64,000 nucleotides of DNA, from assembly GCA_950106755.1 (NCBI GenBank), contig OX467089.1, positions 29,617,345-29,681,344 on the forward strand. Direction: 5' to 3'. Below are positions 48,822-58,309 of the stretch, piece after piece (position 1 is the first letter of the stretch; the number at the start of each line of letters is the position of its first letter). Source of the DNA: Climacium dendroides (lineage: Eukaryota; Streptophyta; Bryopsida; Hypnales; Climaciaceae). A program made the translations under genes and the position numbers. The notes beneath the pieces were generated by a model. That model saw only the letters and a program-made list of their open reading frames with translations. It did no database searches and was not told the DNA's origin.

Positions 48822-49074
48822 ATTCAGATCGACTCGACCTAAATGCCTGTACATGGAGCTTCTACATTTCATCTTCTATGTGTTTGATCTACTTGAACTC
48901 GGTTCGTTTTGCTTCATACGCTTCAGATTGACTCGACCTGAAGTTCTAGTCGGAATATTCAAATATTTCTGCTACTGTAATGACCTCAGTGTTATTGATT
49001 AATGTTATCGGATCGTCCTAGTACGTATTGTTCTCACTCTGAAACTGGCAATTCAAGTTGGTCCGACCTGAATT
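48822..49074. repeat. Interspersed palindromes upstream of the ParB-like gene
   Basis: Sites at 48822-48844 (TCAGATCGACTCGACCT core), 48921-48943 (TTCAGATTGACTCGACCTGA core) and 49050-49074 (TTCAAGTTGGTCCGACCTGA core). The first starts 56 bp from the ATG at 48766, so they occupy the expected promoter region. Confidence 0.65.
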
Positions 49075-49212
49075 GCATGCGGTAGTGTTGTCATGTTTGT
49101 TGTTGGTAAATGGATGTTTATTAAAAATGTGTTTATTGATCAATTTGTTAATTATACTAGGAGTCTAATATCCTCATATAAATATATATGTTGGTTAAGG
49201 GAAAACGTATTT

Positions 49213-52200
49213 CGTCGTAGCACAGGAAAGCAAAATTCCTTCTCTAAGGCTCAATATTTCTTAAAAGAGGCCTTAAAGTGACTCGAGTATCGTTCCCACG
49301 AAGATCGAATTTCCTAGGTTCACAATTACTGGAAAATAGTAGAGTGATGGTCACAAACACACACACACACAAGACCCCAAGCAAAACAATAGAGCGGAAC
49401 TTCCACTTGGCCTCCTTGTTTCCTTGGACAAACACGACCGGATCCCTTCGGTCCAACAATTACTAATACACGTTAGACCGGATCTTCCTGATCTAACAAC
49501 ACTGACCGGTCTAACACCTACTTGTTTATCACACAGACTCTCTAACTGGTTAGTTTCCTACCCCACGGCTTTACACTACCCTATAACTCTCCCAATACTT
49601 CTATTCACATACCTTTGGTAGTTACATGTATTTACGTTTTAGAGACCGTAACCGGAATCCACATTTCCACAGATCTAACCTTAACCTCTAGTATTCACAT
49701 CCAATCTAGATCTCTACTTGTAACCATGTGGATTTTAACCTCTCGACGAGGGATCTACTTAATTGGGATTTAGGAAGGAAGCTTAACTCCTACCCGATTT
49801 TAAAGTGTCAGAAGTTTCACTATGTGATCAAACTTTCAAAAATAAACTTTCAAATCCTACAAATGAGAAAACAGACCGTCCTTACAGTTGGAAAGGAAAC
49901 GTAGTCGTGTCCAGCAGGTCACGCAAGCCGGTCTAAATCCTCCTAACCAATGCTACAACGACAGCCTACTGAGTTAGTTCTAAATCCGGTCTGAACTAGC
50001 GGGGAAGAGAGGGGAAACGAGCGCTACGGAGGCATGCTAACCCTTACTCTTTCCGGAGAATGGTCCTCAATTCGTACTCCCTTCCGAGTCCATTCCTAGT
50101 CCACACTAGAGATCCCTTCTACCTCCATCCCCACGCACTAAATCAATACTGAACCGGATAAACTTAGCATCCGGATACACCTTGTATCCACTTACACTCA
50201 CTTTCCAGCCTGGACTTCCAAAACACGGACAAGTGTCAAGTACACACAACTATGATTTGTTTCAATCATGCCAAGAGCAAACTCCCAAGTACTCATGAAT
50301 ATAAGAAGGTAAGATAAAGATGCACACTGGGACCAAAGAAGTCCTGGATTTAAATACTAAACTACTCCCTCAAAATCCTAACCTAAAAGTAACGCTCCAG
50401 CCAATCAGGGCCCAACACGTTTCATTCCCTTACTATTTTCTAGCCCTGTTGACTTTCACTCAAACTCCCACTACTTCCGCTAAAAGTGGATCTCAGATCC
50501 TATAATTACGGACCCGGTCACTTTCCAACTGCTAGTGGCCGTGTCACTCAAAAAGTAATTTTCCTAATTATGTACAACTATCCCAAAACTTCAGATTTTC
50601 ACCACCCTATCCTCAGAGATTTACCCTACGTAACTTTTTAAGTTTTTAACTTCTTCGCGGCCGGCTTCTTTCCGGTTCCGATCTTCTGTCCCTGGCGTAC
50701 CTTACCCCGAGCCGCAAGCTTCTTCTTCTTGGATGCTGCAGCCTTAGTCGCCCGAGTCAATGCCAATGCTTGATCCGGGTCAGAATATGGCTTCGAGTCT
50801 TCCTCAGTACCAGATTCTTCATCCTCGTCCTCTTCTTCTTCTTCTTCCTCCTCCTCATCGTCCTCTAGAATCGTCCTCCTCTTCTGTGTTGACATAATTG
50901 GAGGCTTCTTCTTCTGCGTGGTTGGTGTGGGCGGAACATTGGCCCTAGCACTCTGAGGAGTGGTTTCCTCAATCGTTCTACCCTTCCTGGATCCTTGTCC
51001 CTGTGATCCGGTCTTCTTTTCCTCCATTGACCCAGTTTCGCTTCCCAAAGTTAAGTTGAGTAGGGTGGAAGGAAATACCTTTTGTGTCTTTGCAAGAGGA
51101 GTCGGAGAGACTGGAGATAACTCACTTAGGTCGATAAACTTGGTGCTCAACCCTGGTTTGGGCACGTTCTTCTTCTCGAACGGTTCCGGTCCAAATCTCG
51201 TCTTCTCTTCAGCTGCGGCCTTCACCTCCTCCGACGTTTCTTTCGCCTTGCTTGTTGTCTCCACTTCTCCGGTCTTCTCTTCCTCAGCAGCCTCTACTGC
51301 TCGTGTTGTATTAAGAGCAACGTCAGTTACTTCCCCTAGTAGGGGAGTCATTTCTCCTTTAGGCTCTAACCGGATGGAAGAGCTTGGCACGTCCTCCACC
51401 TTGTCCTTTGCCTGTACTTCTTCTTCAGTGACCGGAAGGGGTGCTGGTGCGAGTTCCGGTTCCGTTTCCGGTCCCTGCTCCCACTCTCTTTGTTCTTCTA
51501 CCTCCTTCATCACCTCGCGCAATGGCTCCACTATTGCCTCCATCTTGCGGTGGTAGGATACTAATGCCATCATCAGGTTGGCTGGAATTTGCTTTCCGGT
51601 CTCCATCACCTTCTCATCAAACAACATTGCTTTATTGATAACTTCGCCTGGATTGCCGATGAACTCCCGGATTGCCTGAAGGTTCTTTGCGGCTGTTTTG
51701 GAGAATTTCTTCTACTGATTCAGTTCTTCTCTCTTCTCCTCCAACTCCCTCGTTAGCTAGTCCACCTTACTTGTGGCTTCGCTCAGTTCTTTCTTCACCG
51801 CTTCTTTCATCTTCCGGTCCAGTTGGGAAACCAGCTGCTGCGGCTGACTGATCTTAAGCAGTTGACATAATTCTTGAATGGTCTCCTGGCTCCTTCCGTA
51901 TTGGACCCGGAACTCACTGAGTTCCTTCACAATCCGACCCAGGGGATCTTGGTTCCAGACCGGATCGACTCCCTTACTACCCTCTCCTATTTCTGAGTCT
52001 CTCTCCTTCCGGTCCTGCCTCCTCCACTAAGACTTAGCTTCCTCGACCGGTATAGTGTCTGCCTCTGAATCTTCCTCTTCTTGCCCGACTTCCTCATCTG
52101 GGTCTTCTATCTCGAATTCTGACATGGCTTTGGCCGTATCATATGAATCTATCTCTCTATTTGTAAGCCAGCCATGTGCTTGATACAAGTGGTAGAGAAA

Positions 52201-53490
52201 AGGGGTTATAGGGGAAGGCTTAGACTTCCCTATACCTCCTACCAATCTCTTGATCTGATCTCTCATCACTACACCCCAATCTACTTTCCGGTCGCCCAAC
52301 AGTGCACCGAAAATAGTGTTCTCCAGGGTGACCATAATCCTGTTTGGTCGCTCTGGACTAAGGATGGCTGCTAGGTACTTCATTAAACGTTTCTCCCTAC
52401 CATTTATGCACTCTGCCACAGGGAAACCATCCTTCTTCGTTGGGGGATTCTGGAACTTACCCACATAGAAGCGATCCGTTCGGGAAGCCGGTCCCTTGTC
52501 CGTCTTCTTGAAATCGTACGTCTCCCTCCTCAGTGTTGGGGTCCAGTCTTCGGGCCGGCTTCTCGACGTCCCCTTCCACTTCCTTAGCGGCGCGCCGATT
52601 ACCTCCCTCATGATCTCCTCGTCTTTCAAATTCCATGGCTGGGCTAGAAAACCCTCACACCCCATCTGCCGGAGGTCTTCTTCTAGCTCCGCTTTCTCTC
52701 GTGGATCCGTTGGTACCACCGGCTTCACTATGCGCAAGGATACAGCTACCTCTTCTCTCACCATCGTGGGTTGTTCTCTCAAACCCTCTCAGTGACTGGA
52801 ATCACTCTTTGGAGTCTCACAATCACTCGCGCTCTAGTCTTCCTATCTCGCTCAAGGACCCTCCTCAAGAGTCGCCTCACCAGTATACTTCTAACTCTAC
52901 ACTCATACGTGAACTTCTAAGTGAACTCTCCTCTCGAGACCCGTCTGTCCTTAATCCGGTCCATGAATTGAGCCCGTAACTTCTTCTCTTTGGCTGACAT
53001 ATAAGTACACCGTGAATGTTCCTCACCAATCTCTTCTCCACGTAGTTTCCCCGCAAAAGGAGGTCTAAGCCACCTGCCCCTCCTATTTCTAGGGCTTCAC
53101 TCACTAGGGCCGTTACAGGTGACCGTTTTCCTCAAAATAGACCCGCTCTCAAGTGTGGTCTAGAACTAGGTAGGCACCCGTTACACCCGGATTGCTTGTC
53201 TTTCGTTTCCGGTCTCCGGTCCTTTATTTTCTTCCGGTTTCCGGTTTCTAATAAAAATCACTCTGACCTACTCCTAACCTACCTATGCCGTTTCCGGACT
53301 TTTTGTTTCCGGTTTCCGGTTACTTCTGTTAACACTATTATCTATTCTAAAGTAACCCTATTCCGGTATCCGGTTCCTAACTACTCACGGTCTACTTTTC
53401 TAACGAAAAACGAAAAAAAATAGGGAATAAAAAGTTCTATTCCCCTTATTTCCCTTCTAAACCTAAAGACTGGATTTCCGTGCTCCCACA
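49213..53490 (-). mobile_element. Element F: 4.28-kb ORF-bearing solo-LTR-like element
   Basis: On the minus strand it starts TGTGGGAGCACGG and ends GTGCTACGACG (one base off the expected CGACA). A perfect 5-bp duplication TATTT flanks it (49208-49212 and 53491-53495). It is inserted in the palindrome array. Its start is E-like and its end A/C-like. Its leader (53180-53400) is dense in TTCCGGT runs. No terminal direct repeats, primer site or pol. Confidence 0.8.
50638..52764 (-). pseudogene. MGC-PW family ORF in F, 708 codons with three TAG stops
   Basis: ATG at 52764 (MVREEVAVSL). The conserved domain (about residues 25-215) has MGCEGFLAQPWNLKDEE, PPTKKDGFPVAECING, LSPERPNRIMVTLENTIFGA and FLYHLYQAHGWLT. 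The single frame continues through TAG at 52027, 51757 and 51712 to the stop at 50638, with a coiled-coil centre, a Pro/Thr-rich acidic region, a 15-residue acidic run near 50850 and a lysine-rich C-terminus (GKKPAAKKLKT). No frameshift. Two of the TAGs follow sense contexts that suggest CAG origins. It is the longest member seen. Confidence 0.7.
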
Positions 53491-53495
53491 TATTT

Positions 53496-54006
53496 GCTGT
53501 ACCAGACTGCAGAGGGTCTTCCTTGTAGTTTAGGTCGGACCGACCTAATCTGCATTTAATTTTGACGATGATGTTATTTCTCTTCTGGGATGTTAGTGAC
53601 AATGTCTGCTACTCAGTTGCTTCCCTTGTATTGACAATGCTAGTAGGTGTACATTTCAGGTCGGTCCGACCTAAAATGCATGTTCATCTCATGTCAAAAT
53701 TAACCATGAAATAGCACGGACAAAAGCAGAGATTTGGGAGATATGATTTATGGGGCTATGCAATTCAGGTCGATTTGACCTGAATTGTAGTGTAGGTCAT
53801 GTGACGTACATTACCGGTACGTTAAAGAATTTATTTATTGGTCAATTTGTTTATAAATAGGTGTCTAATATCGTGATAGTAATTTATTTGTTAGTCCCAC
53901 AACTTATTTGACGCGTCAGATTGCATAGGGTCTTCTTTGTGGTTTAGGTCGGACCGACCTGATCTGCATTGAATTTTGACGACCATGTTATTTGTCTTTT
54001 GAGATG
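53496..54006. repeat. Tandem array with three palindromes per unit, middle segment
   Basis: Palindromes at 53530-53548 (TTAGGTCGGACCGACCTAA), 53654-53676, 53761-53787 and 53943-53963. The first type recurs 413 bp later. The text between them also repeats, for example GGTCTTC-TTGTGG/AGTTTAGG, AATTTTGACGA and GGATGTTAGT/GAGATGTTAGT. Removing elements F and G restores the spacing to the outer parts at 49050-49207 and 57831-58068. Confidence 0.75.
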
Positions 54007-54640
54007 TTAGTTGTCGTAGACCAAAATGAGAGGATGAGGATGGTTATATAGAATATATAAGTAAGGAGTGGACATTGGTAAAAAATTTTGATTTGCAAGA
54101 TGGCAAACTAATTATATTACCAATATTAACCCTACCTCACTATTGGATTAGTAGTAGATACATAATTTGGTTAAGAAAGATATTGTAAGATTCCTATTTT
54201 CCTAAAGATCCGGAACCGGATCTGCATCCGAGGAACGGAATAGGCGTCGAAAAATATACGAGGGCTGGAAGCAAACGCATCCGCACGCTACCGGAAGATT
54301 ATCGAGACGGGAAGAGGAAATCCCGGATCCAACCGTAATCCCATACATCACGGAGGACCGTTTTAACAGCTAGTTTCCTCCGCGATGATTGCGGAAACAG
54401 CTACTTTTCCAACGGCTATGACTGCTAGGAAGGGATACGCAGGGGTTTGGTTCCTCAAACCTCATTGTGTCTTTGTGGTTTGGGAACGCTCTTAGAGCAA
54501 GGTCTGCCTTTAGAGGTGTGAGAGGATTGGATGATCTTACTTTCCGGATCTTGTCGTGGAAAGGAGGAGGATTGACCGGGAGTTGTGGCAAGAAAAGGCA
54601 GGAGGTTTGAGTGGTGAGTGTTTTGGAGAGTTCTGCAACC

Positions 54641-56233
54641 ATGGTGAAGGCGGAAGCAAGCGGGTCATCTCCTTTCAAGATCAAGAGCATCTGTCTAGTG
54701 ATTCCGAAAGATGACGGAGAGAGGAAGCAGCTGGAGGAGGATCTGGGCCAATTCGGGTGTACGGGATTCCTCTGCCGACCATGGAGCTTGAAGAGCGAGG
54801 AAATGATCCAGGAGCTGATGAAGGAGCAATCGAACGAATGGATCAAGACCGTTCGAGCTCTGCCCGGAAGGTGGACTGTGGACATCTGGAAGAGGGTCTA
54901 TGACTTTCCTCGATCTGGAGAGGGGATGGCTTTGCGGGTACATAAGTTCGTGGAAGGTAAATTCTCTAATCCTCCTCACCCTAAGGATGGCTACGCAGTA
55001 GCAAATTGCAAGGTGGCAAGAGAGAGGAGGATGTTAGAATTTGTAGTACCGATCCTGTATCCGGAACGGCCAAACCGGGTCACGGTAACTTGGGCCAATA
55101 CGATCTTCGGAGCGTTGAGTGGGGAAAGGAAAGTGTTTTGGGGAGGAATAGTGAAAGATCTAGTAGGGAAGATGGTGAACGCCCTAGGAAACGCAAAGGC
55201 CACCTCCATTGGGCCATTCCTCTTTCACCTGTATGACTTCCTAGGTACTCTGAAAACTTCAGAGAAGACCATGTACAAGGCCGCAACCACCCTAATGAAA
55301 CTTAATCTTACTCCACCCCGAGAGGAAGAGGAAGAAGATGAGGGATCTGAGAGGGGATCCTCAGAGAGAAGGAAGGAGCCTTCCGAAAGGAGGACAGAGG
55401 CTGAGAGGGTTTCAGTCTCTTCTAAGAAGGAATCCAGAGAGAAGAGGAAAGTCTCGCCGGAACCAGAAGTTCTGGGAGAGGATACTTTGGAGAGGATCAT
55501 TTCGGATTTAGGGAGAGTCCGGAAGGAGCTTGACACGGAGAGAGGAGCAGTGAGGAATGTATGTGGACTGCTTGGAGGGATCAATGTGTCAGAACTCGCG
55601 GAGAAAATAGAAGGGTTGATCCGGGATAGTGAAAACCGGAAGTGGGAGACCCGCATCAAGGAGTTGACTAAGAGGAATGCGGATCTCCAGCGGCAAATTG
55701 AGAAGGGTGAGGAAAAGAAGAGAGAGGTGGAACGGCTTACCTTAGAGTTTAAGGGGGCCATTAGGAAAGTTGGGGCCTTTGTTTCCAACACTACGGATGT
55801 TGTAAACAAAGCCAAACTCTATGATGAGGGAATCCATGAGGTAGGACCGGAAGCCGCAGGTAAGGCTGTTTTAGTTTTGGTAGAGTATTCCGAGGAGATG
55901 GAGAGGTTCATGTTTGAAGTCCGAGACGTTCTTCACCAAGCAGAACGGTTTCCGGAATCCGGAATAAAGAGGAAGGATGAAGAGATGGAGCCAACCAAAA
56001 AGGATGCGCCCACAAAGACTCCAACAAAGACGCCAGCCAAGCGGGAAAGGCAGGAGGATGAGTTGACACCAACCTCTAAGGATATGGAGGGGAGGAAAGA
56101 AGGATCAGTGCACGGATCCGGATCCGGATCAAAGGATCGAATCCGGATCAAAGGATCGAATCCGGATCAAAGGATCGAATCCGGATCAAAGGATCGAATC
56201 CGGAAGTCGGAATCCGACTTAGGTACACCATAG
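54641..56233 (+). CDS. Intact MGC-PW family protein of element G, 530 residues
   Basis: ATG at 54641 in a favourable ACCATGG context; an in-frame GTG upstream is less likely to be the start. Residues 25-210 form the conserved domain: QFGCTGFLCRPWSLKSEE, HPKDGYAVANCK, VVPILYPERPNRVTVTWANT, IFGALSGERK and GPFLFHLYDF. A charged linker (215-280) and a coiled coil (about 285-400, with ELTKRNADLQRQIEKGEEKK) follow, then a KLYDEG block shared with A/C (KLFDEG) and H (RLFEEE). The C-terminus runs through a 19-bp tandem repeat and stops soon after. No known enzyme motif. I infer a retrotransposon-associated structural or regulatory protein translated from the LTR transcript; the family is unrecognised. 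It is the only uninterrupted member here. Confidence 0.75.
   Translation: MVKAEASGSSPFKIKSICLVIPKDDGERKQLEEDLGQFGCTGFLCRPWSLKSEEMIQELMKEQSNEWIKTVRALPGRWTVDIWKRVYDFPRSGEGMALRVHKFVEGKFSNPPHPKDGYAVANCKVARERRMLEFVVPILYPERPNRVTVTWANTIFGALSGERKVFWGGIVKDLVGKMVNALGNAKATSIGPFLFHLYDFLGTLKTSEKTMYKAATTLMKLNLTPPREEEEEDEGSERGSSERRKEPSERRTEAERVSVSSKKESREKRKVSPEPEVLGEDTLERIISDLGRVRKELDTERGAVRNVCGLLGGINVSELAEKIEGLIRDSENRKWETRIKELTKRNADLQRQIEKGEEKKREVERLTLEFKGAIRKVGAFVSNTTDVVNKAKLYDEGIHEVGPEAAGKAVLVLVEYSEEMERFMFEVRDVLHQAERFPESGIKRKDEEMEPTKKDAPTKTPTKTPAKRERQEDELTPTSKDMEGRKEGSVHGSGSGSKDRIRIKGSNPDQRIESGSKDRIRKSESDLGTP
56126..56201 (+). repeat. 19-bp tandem repeat, four copies, in the G ORF
   Basis: Four exact copies of GGATCAAAGGATCGAATCC, preceded by GGATCCGGATCC. 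Because 19 is not a multiple of three, each copy is read in a different frame, and copy-number change would change the C-terminus. A lysine/serine-rich ORF in another frame (56239-56502) resembles the C-terminal tail of F. Confidence 0.85.
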
Positions 56234-57830
56234 AGTAAGGCTCTCAACCCTCACCCGCTAAGAAGATTGTGAAGAAGGTTACTCCCGTCAGAGGAAGAGA
56301 CGTGCCTCTAAGGAGTCAACAATCCGCGGAGGACGAGTTTCCAAGCCAATCCGAGCGGGAGGAAAGTCGGTCGAGATCCGGAGAAGAGGATTCGGAAGAC
56401 ACCAGATCAGAAGAGGAATCGGAACCTGAGCAAATCTCACCAGCAAAGTTCAAAGGGAGAACCTCAACACCGTCTAAGGGGAAGCCACCCTTGAGTTGTT
56501 AGGAAGTTTCTAGGAAGCGACCCTAGCATGGTCAGCCAAAAACCCAAGTTTTTAATAGGTAAGAAGTAGCTTGGGAGGTGCTTTTCAGGTGCATGCACTT
56601 GGACTGCACTTCTTTTATTTTTAGGATTTGAGATCTCCATTTTGCGGATCGGATAGGGTTGGTAGGAAAGTCAACTTAGAAGGATAAGGAATGACACCTG
56701 TCATACTCCTGTCCTTTAGTTTTATTCCTTGGGACCTTTGGGGTTCCTTGGAGTGTGTATTTAGGGGGGCTGAAGTTAGTTTGAAGCCCCGGGGTGTTTT
56801 TTTATTTTTGTTTTTCAACACTTTGTGAATTGATTTCAGATTTCCACCTTATAAGTGTTGGCTTGAAAAGGCTAAGTTCTGTGTTGGTATGCCGTGCAAT
56901 GCTAGAACCATTGTTTAGTGCGGGTAGCTGGTTTGCAGGTGTGGAGGAAGACAAGTAGCCCTCGGATTCTGTTCAGGATCTGATTTTGAGAGCTTTGAGG
57001 ATTTGGTTAAGGAAAACTTTGTGTACTAAGAGGGTATTTTAGTTGCTGAAGTTCTTTGGGAGTCTTCTGAGTAGGATAGCCATTCTTAGGTTAGGTGAAT
57101 TCTTCAGAAGGGAGAACGAATGCTAGCCGATGTCTAATGAGGTCCTGTTGGATCCGGAAGAGAGGAACAGGAAGGTAGTTAGGATCTCTCAGTTATCGAA
57201 TGCCAGATCACGCTCTTGGGGTCCTGTCCGGATAGGTCTGTCGTTGTAGTACTGGGAGGATAATAGGGGTTTCCTGAGTGACCTACTAGTCTGGATCAAC
57301 ATCCGGATTAGTTGTGAGGAAGTAACTATTTCCTATTTCTTTTTGGTATTTGTTGTTGTTATTCTAAGTGGATCTTCATTTCACTCTAAACACGTTTGAA
57401 GGGTAGGGTTTACGTTCCCTTCCTAAAACCAAAGAGCGGAACCCTCTTGGTAGAGGTAAAACTAACATTTTGTGAGTTACTGCAATCAGATAGAAATCCT
57501 CTTTCCAGTTCCGCATCCGTCTAAGTCGATCCGGATAGGGAGGGGTAGAGGATTATGACCATTCTCCTTGTTTGATTACTGGTGATAGACTTGGAGTGGA
57601 TGTAAGGGAATCAGAACATGGAGAAGAGAAGATATTGAGAGAGAGTTTCATGTTGCAAATATTTAGATCCGGTTTTGCTTGGGTTTGGTGTTTTCCGAAT
57701 CTTGTTCCGGATATCTTGAGGAAACTAACGTTGAAATCCTGTGGGAATGATACACGAGTCATCTAAGGTGTTTTACATCAATTTAACACCTAAGGGTAGG
57801 ATTTGTGCTTCCTTGTGCTATAACATTAGT

Positions 57831-58068
57831 GCAATTGCTTGCCATTTAGTTGCCTTCTTTGTCCAGAAAATGCTAGTAGGTGTACATTTCAAGTCGGACC
57901 GACTTGAAATGCAGGTTAATCTCATCTGAAAATTTTCCATGAACTTGCCCGGACCAAGGAATAGATTTTAGAAGGGGATATGTTTGAAGGGGATATGCAA
58001 TTCAGTTTGATGCGACCTGAATTGCAGTTTGGTTCAGGTGCCTTACATTCGTGGTACGTTTAGGAATT
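57831..58068. repeat. Tandem array with palindromes, distal segment
   Basis: Palindromes at 57886-57910 (TTTCAAGTCGG with CCGACTTGAAA arms, perfect) and 57999-58025. The first palindrome is 124 bp from 53943 after subtracting element G and one duplication, the same spacing as 53530 to 53654. Similarity to the array unit ends near 58068. Confidence 0.7.
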
Positions 58069-58192
58069 TAGGGAGATAGGATGATACCCGGGTAGTATTG
58101 GGCTGATTCCGGGGAATTTGTGTGGTTGTGGCTGGTCATTTCTTTTCGTGACATTCTGAATTCTAATTCGTAGACCTTAAGGAAACCCTAAA

Positions 58193-58309
58193 CCCTAAGC
58201 AATGGCCCCTAAAGAAACCCTAGACCCTAAGCACTGAACCCTAAATAAACCCTAGAACTGAAGCACTGGACCCTAAACAATGAATGCCATTTTCTGAACC
58301 CTAAACCCA
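58193..58309 (+). repeat. Degenerate interstitial telomere-like repeats (CCCTAAA type)
   Basis: About nine CCCTAA/CCCTAG motifs in 117 bp (AAACCCTAAACCCTAAG, GAAACCCTAGACCCTAAG and so on), separated by short spacers such as GCACTG. This is the Arabidopsis-type plant telomere sequence. It lies just beyond the distal end of the palindrome array. Confidence 0.65.

Larger units (their letters stand above)
54012..57825 (+). mobile_element. Element G: 3.81-kb ORF-bearing solo-LTR-like element
   Basis: Starts TGTCGTAGACC and ends TTGTGCTATAACA (TGCTGCGACA in A/C). A perfect 5-bp duplication TTAGT flanks it (54007-54011 and 57826-57830). It is inserted in the palindrome array. It carries the best-preserved ORF of the family and about 1.3 kb of non-coding 3' sequence. 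No terminal direct repeats, primer site or pol. Confidence 0.8.

Noticed and set aside
50638..52764. Alternative genetic code or programmed TAG readthrough in the MGC-PW ORFs
   Set aside because: Intact G uses standard stops, and other lesions (frameshifts, TGA) show ordinary decay; methylation-driven CAG-to-TAG change explains the bias better.
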